A DNA stretch of 64,000 bases from NCBI GenBank assembly GCA_038231815.1, contig JBBRKQ010000007.1, positions 1 to 64,000 on the forward strand, written 5' to 3'. The notes beneath the pieces are model-generated. The model did no database searches and was not told the DNA's origin. It was given only the letters and a program-made list of their open reading frames with translations. Origin of the DNA: CAILKP01 sp038231815 (lineage in GTDB: Bacteria; Planctomycetota; Phycisphaerae; Phycisphaerales; UBA1924). Made by a program: the position numbers and the translations under genes. Numbering within the stretch: the first letter of the stretch is position 1; every line of letters starts with the position of its first letter. Positions 17,696 through 25,320 of this stretch are shown here, in pieces.

Positions 17696-18847
17696 CTACT
17701 TCGCCCACCAGGCGTTCATCAATTTGTCGGTCGCGCCGAAGTAGAGTTCCTCAAGCAGCTCCCGCGGCAGCGAAAGGCCCTGCAGCCTTGGTGTCGACAT
17801 GTCGTTGTACTTGCTGGGTTCCACCATCTTCAAATCCGGATCGGCAATTGGCGACGGTCCATCGTAGCTTGTTTCGAACATCAGTCGCAGGGCGTAGTAG
17901 CGAGAGCAGTACAGCTCGAACGCCTGTTCGGGCGAGCTGGCCAGTTCTGCCATCGGCGAGACGCCGGTTTTGGCAGGGGAGAGCTGGTCTTCCATTACAA
18001 CAAGATCGGAACCGAACAGGATGCGGCCCTTCCATTTGAAGAGAAAGTGTACGACCTCATCGCGCGGGTGCTTGCTGAGTTCACGGACGATCCACTTGGT
18101 TGCGGAAGTGTCGATGTAGAAATTAGGGTGGCGCTCGAGCATGCCATCGAGGAAGCTCAGATCCTCCGGCCAGCCACCCATGTGGGCACCGACCCAGGGC
18201 GCGGGGAACAGATCCAGCATGCGCTCAAGGCCCACGTACTGATGTCGCTTGGTACCGAAAATCGAACCGTCGTTATAGCGGGTAGCGAACCAGGTGTCAG
18301 GGTCGGCCACATGCACCATGTACATCATGCCAAGCTGCTGGCCGAGGCGGCAGTGCTCGCGGCGCCAGGGAGAGTCGATGTCGGCCAGATCGGTCGCACC
18401 ATCAGGCACGATCTCACGCAGGCGGGGGGAGGCCCAGACTTTCATCATCCGGCAGCCAACCTGCTCGGCAAAGCCCTCGATTGTGCGCAAATAAGCATGG
18501 CGATGGGCGGCGTTTTTATCCTCGGCCCCGAAGGTGGGCATGGCAATAAAGCGGATAGTGTCTTTGCCCAGAATGTCCTGCACCGTTTTGGCCTGGGCAA
18601 GTTGGGTCATGGAGTACGTCATGTTCACGCCAAAGAGGCGGCGGGCTTTGTCGTAAAGACGTGCGGCGGCCTCGCCGTGAATGTGGGTGTGGCAATCGAT
18701 GATTCCGGTGGCCCCAGTCGGCAATGCCGGCTGGCCCAAACGGGGGGCCTCGGCCTCATAATCAAGGCCCAGCGCGTTGGCGGCCCTGACGGGAGTGGAG
18801 ACAGAGACCGGGGCGAACGACGAAATGGATGTTGCAACAGATGTCAT
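17696..18847 (-). CDS. Amidohydrolase-family protein (amidohydrolase 2 type)
   Basis: The product has 383 residues from ATG 18847. The metal-binding motif DCHTHIH stands at about residues 51-57. Other expected ligands appear as MVHVADPD (His), GAHMGGWPEDL (His) and GRILFGSDLVV (Asp), consistent with a TIM-barrel hydrolase or decarboxylase of the amidohydrolase-2 group, which uses one zinc or manganese ion. The 50-residue N-terminal arm is not conserved-looking and there is no signal peptide, so the enzyme is probably cytoplasmic. The substrate is not predictable from sequence or neighbours. Confidence 0.85.
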   Translation of the reverse strand: MTSVATSISSFAPVSVSTPVRAANALGLDYEAEAPRLGQPALPTGATGIIDCHTHIHGEAAARLYDKARRLFGVNMTYSMTQLAQAKTVQDILGKDTIRFIAMPTFGAEDKNAAHRHAYLRTIEGFAEQVGCRMMKVWASPRLREIVPDGATDLADIDSPWRREHCRLGQQLGMMYMVHVADPDTWFATRYNDGSIFGTKRHQYVGLERMLDLFPAPWVGAHMGGWPEDLSFLDGMLERHPNFYIDTSATKWIVRELSKHPRDEVVHFLFKWKGRILFGSDLVVMEDQLSPAKTGVSPMAELASSPEQAFELYCSRYYALRLMFETSYDGPSPIADPDLKMVEPSKYNDMSTPRLQGLSLPRELLEELYFGATDKLMNAWWAK

Positions 18848-19278
18848 CGATGGACACTGTACAGGGCGAAGACGAAGGAAGATCAGCAAGAAAAGACGAA
18901 AGGACCACCGAACCGGCTGTTTGGCCGAAGGGCGACAGCCGGTCCCGCGTATCGCGGCCGGCTCAATTTGTATTGCGACGATCCACGGCAGCGTTGTCTG
19001 CCAACGTTCGACTCAGTTAGGTGGTGGGGCAACTGCCCAGACTCGCGAGTACCCGCGGATGCTCCGGCAGGGTGGAGAGGGCACCGATCAAATCCATAAA
19101 ACGGCATGCCACTGCGTCTATGTGGGACTGCGGAGGGAGCTAACAGCACTTCATTCAGAAGCGCAAGTGCAGTAATTTGATGCACTTAGGACCTTTGGTT
19201 CGGTTTTCCACCGCGAACCCACCAGATTCGTGCACGATTGGATGCGACAACGAATTCACGAAAGAAAAAGAGTGAACC
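18848..19278. other. Intergenic region upstream of mraZ
   Basis: No coding region and no recognisable SRP, RNase P or 6S RNA was found. The right end leads into the mraZ promoter. Confidence 0.45.
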
Positions 19279-19310
19279 GTGTGGCATTGTGTCGAAAAGT
19301 GTTGTATTAT
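19279..19310 (+). promoter_or_regulatory. mraZ promoter with candidate MraZ operator (three 10-bp direct repeats)
   Basis: Three consecutive decamers start with GTGTxG: GTGTGGCATT at 19279, GTGTCGAAAA at 19289 and GTGTTGTATT at 19299. A -10-like TATTAT lies at 19305-19310, overlapping the third repeat, about 30 bases before the mraZ start. MraZ is known to bind short G-rich direct repeats with a 10-bp period in its own promoter. The repeats here fit that pattern in period and position, although the core is GTGTxG instead of TGGG. Confidence 0.55.
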
Positions 19311-19339
19311 CCCATACCCGCCCATTGGAGTTGATCAAC

Positions 19340-19795
19340 GTGCTCTTCTTCGGTAACAGTGAGCACAACATCGACCCCAAGCTGCGGCTTGCGATTCCGG
19401 CCAAATACCGGAATCAGTGGAGTCCGGCTCGCGATGGAGAGGCGTTCATGTCGGTGGCCTGGCCGACCGGGCAGATTCGGTTGTTTACAGAGGCTCGGTT
19501 CAAAGAGCTGTACGAAGCGGCGATCAACACTCTGACGCCGACGACCAAGCAAATGCTTTCCGATGCCGCACTCTTGGGCATGGCCGAGCGGGTTGAGATG
19601 GACAGCGCCGGGCGAATTGCCCTGCCGAAGAAGCAGATTGAACGGGCCAAGCTGGGTCAAGAAGTGACTGTAGTCGGGATGGGCAAGCGACTTGAGGTGT
19701 GGGATCGGGCGAAGTGGAAGGAAGTTGAAGACGCGGCGTTCGAAGCCGCACAGAAGACGGTTGATGATGCGGAATCGGGCACCAGCCCGGGATAA
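19340..19795 (+). CDS. mraZ: Transcriptional regulator MraZ
   Basis: The product has 151 residues from a GTG start at 19340, with GGAG at 19326-19329. The start gives the typical MraZ N-terminus 'LFFGNSEHNIDPKLRLAIPAKYR', the first SpoVT/AbrB-like DNA-binding half, and the second half is AERVEMDSAGRIALPKKQIERAKLGQEVTVVGMGKRLEVWD. MraZ forms a ring-shaped oligomer and usually represses the division and cell-wall cluster. In this window no rsmH, ftsL or mur gene follows; the next sequence is the candidate small RNA and then a convergent gene. mraZ is thus separated from its usual targets. Confidence 0.93.
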   Translation: MLFFGNSEHNIDPKLRLAIPAKYRNQWSPARDGEAFMSVAWPTGQIRLFTEARFKELYEAAINTLTPTTKQMLSDAALLGMAERVEMDSAGRIALPKKQIERAKLGQEVTVVGMGKRLEVWDRAKWKEVEDAAFEAAQKTVDDAESGTSPG

Positions 19796-19832
19796 GCGAC
19801 GCAGAAGTCTCGCAAGAATGGTTTGCAAGCAG

Positions 19833-20076
19833 GTCTTTATAAAGACATTGGCAGGATGCCAGTGAAAAACAAGTGCCGCCCTTCGCATGGATGCGAGGGA
19901 TCCGGCAAACATTGCCGCGGGTCATGGATGAGCCGCGGCAGCTCGAACAAGCCTGCATGGATGCGGGCGAGTCTCGTGGGTGCAAGACCGGCCATGGATG
20001 GCAGGAATTGAGCCCAACTGCCAGCCCCATCAGGCGGCTATCCGTCGCAGGAGCCGCCTGAGGGGGTTTGGCATTT
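19833..20076 (+). ncRNA. Candidate CsrA-sequestering small RNA (CsrB/RsmZ-like): five GGA hairpins and a terminator
   Basis: Five stem-loops follow in series. Loops: AGGAT at 19853-19857 (stem 19846-19852/19858-19864), then TGGA at 19888-19891 (stem 19880-19887/19892-19899), 19925-19928 (TCA/TGA stem, G-G mismatch, then 19914-19920/19933-19939), 19958-19961 (19951-19957/19962-19968) and 19995-19998 (19991-19994/19999-20002). Spacing is 33-37 bases. Loops 2-5 sit in CATGGATG, fitting the CsrA/RsmE site CANGGANG; loop 1 gives CAGGATG, the CsrB repeat. Stem sequences differ while loops are constant. Extra CAGGA copies lie near 20002 and 20048. A GTCTTTATAAAGAC palindrome (19833-19846) holds a TATAAA that could be a -10; no matching -35 was found. 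It may instead be the mraZ 3' UTR. Confidence 0.75.
20025..20076 (+). terminator. Intrinsic terminator at the end of the GGA-hairpin transcript
   Basis: CCCC and TCAGGCGGCT (20025-20039, one bulged A) pair with AGCCGCCTGAGGGG (20052-20065). The tail has GGTTTGG and then TTTTT at 20073-20077. It ends the mraZ/small-RNA transcript and faces the convergent gene ending at 20095. Confidence 0.75.
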
Positions 20077-20094
20077 TTGGCGGAGCCGTGCAGG

Positions 20095-20601
20095 TCAGGC
20101 ACCCTTTTTCGCTTCGATCGGGAACGGGTCTGCCGGGCGTGCGGGCGTGCTTTCAACCATCAGTTTAATGTACTGCTGAAACTCATCGTGCATGAGCTTC
20201 ATGCTGGGGCTGGCCATCATGGCGCGAAAACTGGGCTCTGCCGCGATGTCGCGCATGCGGTGATCCCAACTGCGGTAGTAGTCAACTGGCACCTGATCGT
20301 GCTTATAAGCGAACCAGACAATTTCGAAGACTGACAGCTGCATCAGGTTGAAGAAGTACTCGCGGATCTCGCGGTCGGTCACGGCGTGCTCGATATCGTG
20401 GCGATAGACGCGGGCCAAAGCGGGGTCATCGACACGCATTTCGCGCAGGTGCATCTGCAGCTCGACAAGCCGGGTGAAGTTTGCCACGTGTTGGGCCCGG
20501 CGGTAATTCTTGAACTGAAAGGCTGTGTAGAGAAAACCGCCGGCAATTGCCAGCGAGCTGAGGGCCTGAAAACCGAGCTGAAACTCCTGAACCGTGGGCA
20601 T
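20095..20601 (-). CDS. Hypothetical protein with one N-terminal membrane helix (DUF4760-like)
   Basis: The product has 168 residues from ATG 20601. A hydrophobic segment near residues 10-30 (LSSLAIAGGFLYTAFQF) is followed by an entirely soluble, helical, charged domain (YRRAQHVANFTRLVELQMHLREMRVDD..., EIREYFFNLMQLSVFEIVWFAYKHDQVP, YYRSWDHRMRDI). Proteins of this pattern have one or two helices in the membrane and a cytoplasmic helical bundle; no function is known. It converges with the mraZ/small-RNA transcript and starts 250 bases from the divergent DNA methyltransferase. Confidence 0.65.
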   Translation of the reverse strand: MPTVQEFQLGFQALSSLAIAGGFLYTAFQFKNYRRAQHVANFTRLVELQMHLREMRVDDPALARVYRHDIEHAVTDREIREYFFNLMQLSVFEIVWFAYKHDQVPVDYYRSWDHRMRDIAAEPSFRAMMASPSMKLMHDEFQQYIKLMVESTPARPADPFPIEAKKGA

Positions 20602-20853
20602 AGGCGAGGGTAGCCGATCACGGCATTGCCGCACCGAGCCGGTGTATCGAGCCCGAGCGACTTGGTTCTACTGGCCAAGGTTTGACAGATTCGCACCGGA
20701 GGGACGGGGCGGATCGGCGCATGGTGAAAAGAGACTGCACGCATATTGGCGGAGCAGCCTCAGATTTATTTGGGCGATCGGAATCAAAATGGCCTTCCAC
20801 ACCACCCGACACCGGCGGAGGGCCGCGATGGGTGATCGCTTAACCTTGCACCA

Positions 20854-22032
20854 ATGGCGAAGCGCATTTCAAAGCAAGCGATTCCCGCAGAAGTGGACCC
20901 AGCGGGTGAGAGGCAAGCTACGACCACTCCGCCGCAGCAACAAGGGCGGCCGAGAAAAGCTTCGACACAGGCTGCTGGCGGTGTCGGGGCTCATACTCCT
21001 CCGGTTCCCCCATCAGCCAATGCGATGGGCCGGAGCGATGCGGAGGTGCGTTTGTCCAGCGCTGCAGTGGGCCCCCCGCTGCTGCCGGATTTTAAGGCCG
21101 ACAGCCCGGACACGCGGGTGTACGTGGGAGATTGCCGTGATCTGCTGCCACGGATTCCTGAAGTTCGTGACGGCAAAGTCGATCTGATCTTTGCCGACCC
21201 ACCGTTTAACTGGAACCGTGGCTACGACAAATGGGATGACCAGATGCCCGATGCGGAGTATCTGGGCTTCACCTATACGTGGATTGATCTGTGCATTGCC
21301 TCACTGCGACCGAGTGGCTCGATGTGGATCAATATTCCGGACGATTGGGCAGCGGAGATTGTGGTGCATTGCAAGGCACGGGGACTCAAGATGGTGAACT
21401 GGTGCGTGTGGCACTATCGCTTTGGTCAGAACACCAAGAAGAAGTTCATCAGCTCAAAGGTGCACGCGCTGTACTTTGTGAAGTCTCCTTTTGAAAAGAC
21501 CTGGAACCCAATGGAAGTGCTGGAGGCAACGGACCGGGCGACGACGTACTTTGACCCGCGGACGAACGACAAGGCCGACGGGATGCCACCGGGTAAGCGT
21601 GTGCCGCTTGATGTGTGGTACGGCCCCGGGTTCAGCCGCATTCAGGGCAACAACAAGGAGCGCCGGCCGGGGCATGACAACCAGTTGCCCGAGGCGTATC
21701 TGGAGCGGGTGATTCGCGCGTGCAGCAACACGGGTGACTTGGTGATGGATCCGTTTAACGGCTCGGGTACCACTGGCACAGTCGCGCGGGCGCTGGGCCG
21801 GCGGTTTATTGGTACAGAATACTCGCAGGACCTAGCCGCGGCCGCATTTGCTCGCATCACCGAACTCGGCCCGGTCTCATCGCTCAGCGGCGAGGTGATC
21901 AGCAGTGCGATTTTTAAGCCGCGTCAGGCGAGTGCCAAGGCGATTTCAAACACGATGAAGTCGCTGGGGGCCGCCGCGGCAGCTATCGGCGAGCAGTCCG
22001 CTGAGGGACTTTTTAGCCTGGGCAGCACATGA
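20854..22032 (+). CDS. Site-specific DNA methyltransferase (beta-class, N4-cytosine or N6-adenine)
   Basis: The product has 392 residues. A Pro/Gln/Ala-rich arm (about 1-85) precedes the catalytic domain. Motif IV is FADPPFNW (about 113-120) and motif I is MDPFNGSGTTG (about 298-308). The order IV before I marks the beta class, and DPPF is compatible with N6-adenine or N4-cytosine transfer. DKWDDQMPDAEYLGFTYTWIDLCIASLRPSGSMW is typical of this family. The protein methylates DNA at a defined site. No restriction endonuclease or specificity subunit is adjacent, so it looks like a solitary methyltransferase with a possible regulatory role. Confidence 0.88.
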   Translation: MAKRISKQAIPAEVDPAGERQATTTPPQQQGRPRKASTQAAGGVGAHTPPVPPSANAMGRSDAEVRLSSAAVGPPLLPDFKADSPDTRVYVGDCRDLLPRIPEVRDGKVDLIFADPPFNWNRGYDKWDDQMPDAEYLGFTYTWIDLCIASLRPSGSMWINIPDDWAAEIVVHCKARGLKMVNWCVWHYRFGQNTKKKFISSKVHALYFVKSPFEKTWNPMEVLEATDRATTYFDPRTNDKADGMPPGKRVPLDVWYGPGFSRIQGNNKERRPGHDNQLPEAYLERVIRACSNTGDLVMDPFNGSGTTGTVARALGRRFIGTEYSQDLAAAAFARITELGPVSSLSGEVISSAIFKPRQASAKAISNTMKSLGAAAAAIGEQSAEGLFSLGST

Positions 22033-22115
22033 TGCCCGCTTGCTAGAATGAACTTCCGAAGCGGCGCGGTGGTGTTTGTGCGCCGCCAGGTGCCGCTTGT
22101 TTGTTGCGAGCCGAA

Positions 22116-22823
22116 ATGCTGTCACTCCTGCACTCTTGCTACTCCGTTGCCTCACATGCGATCGCTTCTACCGGAGAGATTGCCAATCTGGCTATAAGCC
22201 AGAACACACCGGCCCCGGTTGTGCCAAACCCGCACAGCATGGAAAACAACCCGTTTGCTGTGTTCACGTTCCTGGTCGCCCCGGCGATTCTCACCAACGC
22301 GTGCACCGTACTGGCACTTGGAACCTCCAACAGGCTGGCCCGTGCCGTTGACCGGACACGGGCGATAGCAAACGTGCTGGTTGCTTTGCCGGAGGATGCC
22401 GCATCTGTCGCGACGGCAACGATACCGCATGAACTGGCCTCGGCGCAGTTCTGCGCGGCGGGCAAGCGGTGCCGCGTACTCATTCGAGCGCTGCGATACT
22501 TCTACCTCGCCGTGGGCTGCTTTGCCGGTGGCACCTGCGTGGCGATGCTCGGGGCGACTTTGGGCTACTTTGGTAATCAGCAGGCGGCGACCGTGGCGGT
22601 TGTGGGCATGTTGGTATTTGCCGGGGTCGGTGTGATGTCACTGATCATCGGCTCGGCCTGCCTAGTCCGCGAAAGCACGCTGACACTCTCGCTGTTAGTT
22701 GATGAGCAATCGGCACTCAGCTCTTTGGAAAAACAGATTCGCCAAGGCAGGGGACGCCCCCCCGGCGTGCCGCTGCCAATCGCTCGCGAGCCAACGCACG
22801 GCTCCGGCGGACCGATTCCGTAA
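22116..22823 (+). CDS. DUF2721-type membrane protein
   Basis: The product has 235 residues from ATG 22116; ATG 22239 (MENNPFAVFTFLVAPAIL) would give the more usual family start. Three hydrophobic segments are visible: FAVFTFLVAPAILTNACTVLAL, then YFYLAVGCFAGGTCVAMLGATLGYF and VAVVGMLVFAGVGVMSLIIG. The stretch NRLARAVDRTRAI after the first helix is the DUF2721 signature. The C-terminus is a Pro/Gly-rich cytoplasmic tail. The function of the family is unknown. It follows the DNA methyltransferase by about 80 bases on the same strand and may be co-transcribed. Confidence 0.72.
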   Translation: MLSLLHSCYSVASHAIASTGEIANLAISQNTPAPVVPNPHSMENNPFAVFTFLVAPAILTNACTVLALGTSNRLARAVDRTRAIANVLVALPEDAASVATATIPHELASAQFCAAGKRCRVLIRALRYFYLAVGCFAGGTCVAMLGATLGYFGNQQAATVAVVGMLVFAGVGVMSLIIGSACLVRESTLTLSLLVDEQSALSSLEKQIRQGRGRPPGVPLPIAREPTHGSGGPIP

Positions 22824-22908
22824 GCCTGCCGGCACACAGACCGACGAATCAAAAAAATCAAGTCAGCGAAGGCCACTGGCCTGCGTGACTGAAGGAATTT
22901 TGCTTAGT

Positions 22909-24093
22909 TCAGTTGGCGGGCGCCGTTGCGGCGGGAATGGGCACCGGTGGGCTGGAGGGCTTTGGGCCCTTGGCCGGACCGATGAGTTTTCGAAGTGCTT
23001 CGGCGAGTGGGGCACTCAACCCTGCAGCCTCGGCCTCACGCAGCTGCCGGTCGGCCCGGGCTAGCTCGCCTGTGTGACCGTACAGCAGCGCCGATGCGAA
23101 TCGTAAAGACGCCGACGCCTGACCACCCGCGCTCCGGCGGGCCTTGGAGGGCAACTCATCGGCGATCGTCTGCCAGTTGTCGGACCGGAGAGCTTTGACC
23201 CAGACCGGGGGCGACACAAACACCGCTGTTGCATCCAAAGTGGCGGCGGCGAGTAAGTCCGCCGCACCAAGCTCATGCTGCTTCATTGAGAGTCTGAGAT
23301 ACCCGCGAAAGGTGTGCAAAAGAGCCTGGCTGTACAGTCCGGCATCGGCAGCGATGGCATCAGTCAGAGCCGCAACCGCTTCGACTTCCCGCTGCTGGGA
23401 CACGAAAAACTCAACTTGCTTTGGCAGTGGCAGCCCCGCGATTACCTGCGGCGTGAGCGGCGTGACAGAGCCCGGGGTTGGGCCTGCTGGCTGGCCCACC
23501 GGAGGAGGAGGCACCTGCAGGTTCGGATCGATCTGAAACGATGAGCTTCCAGGATCGTTGCGAACCAGCACGGTCATTTGATCGAGATCTAGATTCCAAT
23601 AGTTTGATCCCATTCGGCCCTGAATCGGCTGGTTATCCCAAAACAGGTTGCCGAAGGAGCCATGGAAAAATGGATAGCCCTGCTCTCGGGTGAGTCTCCA
23701 AAGCTCTGCCCGGCGGACATGACTGCCCCAGTACCAATCGCGGAAGTGACGTTGAAAGTCACTGCTCCGGCTGCCGAACATGACCACCGTGCCACCCCAG
23801 TACCCACCGGAGGCACCGGTGACCAAATACGGCTGGCCGGGTTCAAACCCGGGAAAGCGGATCGGGTAACTGGGGACGACTGGTGCCGGGGGCGGACGGA
23901 CGGTGGAATGCTCGCCGTACGGGGGCGAACTGACTTGGGTTACCGACGGACTTAGGGATGCAGGTGAGGGTTGAATCGTGGGCCCAGAGGGCTCCGCCGC
24001 AAGCGCCGAACCGGCCAAACCTACAACCAACGCAAAGACTCGGCTACAAGGGATGCAGTGAGCTGTTTTGGAATGATTACCGTTGCCGCGCAT
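22909..24093 (-). CDS. Secreted TPR-like protein of unknown function
   Basis: The product has 394 residues; ATG 24093 is supported by CGGGAG about eight bases upstream. The signal peptide ends near GLAGSALAAEPSG. Residues of about 30-90 are Pro/Ser-rich, followed by a Gly/Tyr/Trp-rich region (GGYWGGTVVMFGSRSSDFQRHFRDWYWGSH, FHGSFGNLFWDNQP). The C-terminal half (about 230-380) is helical with pairs resembling tetratricopeptide repeats (EVEAVAALTDAIAADAGLYSQALLHTFRGYLRLSM). A large secreted or periplasmic scaffold is plausible. No catalytic motif was seen. It diverges from the RmlD-like gene. Confidence 0.65.
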   Translation of the reverse strand: MRGNGNHSKTAHCIPCSRVFALVVGLAGSALAAEPSGPTIQPSPASLSPSVTQVSSPPYGEHSTVRPPPAPVVPSYPIRFPGFEPGQPYLVTGASGGYWGGTVVMFGSRSSDFQRHFRDWYWGSHVRRAELWRLTREQGYPFFHGSFGNLFWDNQPIQGRMGSNYWNLDLDQMTVLVRNDPGSSSFQIDPNLQVPPPPVGQPAGPTPGSVTPLTPQVIAGLPLPKQVEFFVSQQREVEAVAALTDAIAADAGLYSQALLHTFRGYLRLSMKQHELGAADLLAAATLDATAVFVSPPVWVKALRSDNWQTIADELPSKARRSAGGQASASLRFASALLYGHTGELARADRQLREAEAAGLSAPLAEALRKLIGPAKGPKPSSPPVPIPAATAPAN

Positions 24094-24375
24094 GACGTAC
24101 TCCCGGAAGCGGCCGATTCGACGAAAACCCAAACCCGGTTCGTCTATTCCCGCCAGACGAAGAAGGGTAGCCGAAAAAAACTCGCCCTCGCGAACCGGCT
24201 GCCCCCGCGGCCAGATCAATCAACTTTTCTAGGATGTGTCTCAATCGGTGAGATCAGACGCCAGCTGCAATTGCAAGCTTTGAAGAAACGCGGAGACCAC
24301 GCTGCGCTCTCCCGTCCGAATAATTTGAAGTGTTTGACGCTTCCGCACCACCGTGTCGCGACCTACAACCGCCCC

Positions 24376-25308
24376 ATGCGAATCCTGGTCACCGGAACAA
24401 CGGGCTTTATCGGCGGCCGCATCGCCGCACATTTGCAGAGGGCGGGGCACAGTGTGACAGGTACGCACAGACCGGCTGAGGCTGGTGGATCAGTGACGGC
24501 TTCGCCTTTGCTCGATGGCGTTGCAAGCGTGCCGTTGGATCTCGGCAAGCCAATTCACATCAGCGACGCTTTGCGGGTGTCCGACTTCGATGCGGTTGTC
24601 CACGGGGCGGCGATGGCCGGCCTCGGCCAGTGTGAACTCGCACCGGAGGCCGCGCTTGCGGCAAACAGCACGGCAACAGCAGCGATCGCCATCGCGTGCG
24701 GCGAAGCCGGCATCCGATTCATCGCACTCTCGACCGACCAAGTTTTTGCTGGGGGTCCACCGGCGCTGCGCAGCACCGTCCCACCGAGGGGGTACAGGGA
24801 GGACGATGCGACTGAGCCGGTTAACTACTACGGGATCACGAAGCAGATGGCCGAGAGAACTTTGCTGAACATGAATGCACCCGGCGTTACGATAGTTCGT
24901 CTGGCCCTGGTCGTTGGACGGTCGCTGCGGGGTGGGCGGTCGAGCTCCGAGCAGCTCATCGCGCAGGTGATGCGAGGGCAAGTGCCGAGCCTGTACCGCG
25001 ACGAGTTTCGCACTCCGGTTTGCGTGGCGGATGTGTGCAGCGCGATCGAGGAGCTGCTGCCAATGAACGGCGTGAGGCTGCTGCACCTTGGTGGACCGCA
25101 ACGGATGAGCCGGGTCGAACTCGGCCAGCGGATTCTGCGGCTGGCGGGGATGAGCGATTCGTGCAACGCCGTGGATGTGCCGGAGCCAACGGTTGGCCAA
25201 GGGCAGCGACCGAGGGACGTTGCATTGGATTCGTCGATGGCGGAAAAGCTCCTGAAGCGGCCGCCGCGGCAGATTGAGCGCTTCACCGATGAGTTTGCAT
25301 GCGGCTAA
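24376..25308 (+). CDS. NAD(P)-dependent sugar epimerase/reductase, RmlD-like
   Basis: The product has 310 residues from ATG 24376, which directly starts the Rossmann fold. The nucleotide-binding motif VTGTTGFIGGRIAAHL is at residues 4-19, and the catalytic YxxxK is YYGITKQ (about 155-161), with FIALSTDQVFAG upstream supplying the Ser/Thr. The pattern fits dTDP-4-dehydrorhamnose reductase (RmlD/RfbD-like) or an extended short-chain dehydrogenase acting on nucleotide sugars. No other rhamnose gene is near, so the precise sugar is unknown. Confidence 0.8.
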   Translation: MRILVTGTTGFIGGRIAAHLQRAGHSVTGTHRPAEAGGSVTASPLLDGVASVPLDLGKPIHISDALRVSDFDAVVHGAAMAGLGQCELAPEAALAANSTATAAIAIACGEAGIRFIALSTDQVFAGGPPALRSTVPPRGYREDDATEPVNYYGITKQMAERTLLNMNAPGVTIVRLALVVGRSLRGGRSSSEQLIAQVMRGQVPSLYRDEFRTPVCVADVCSAIEELLPMNGVRLLHLGGPQRMSRVELGQRILRLAGMSDSCNAVDVPEPTVGQGQRPRDVALDSSMAEKLLKRPPRQIERFTDEFACG

Positions 25309-25320
25309 GACTTGGATGGC

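Noticed and set aside
18047..19099. Long plus-strand frame (350 codons) opposite the amidohydrolase
   Set aside because: It is antisense to a gene with intact catalytic motifs and has no recognisable domain; it reflects GC-rich codon bias.
18848..19278. Possible SRP or RNase P RNA in the gap upstream of mraZ
   Set aside because: The conserved SRP loop sequence and the RNase P core motifs were not found.
19886..20000. Four CATGGATG copies as a REP-like element or protein-binding iteron
   Set aside because: REP elements conserve their stems, whereas here the eight-base core is constant and flanking stem bases change while staying paired. The unit also has a CAGGATG fifth hairpin and ends in a terminator. 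An RNA with GGA loops explains more of the data, though DNA binding is not formally excluded.
23971..24375. N-terminal extension of the RmlD-like reductase
   Set aside because: The frame is open, but the Rossmann motif begins at the ATG at 24376, and the upstream part is antisense to the start of the divergent secreted protein.
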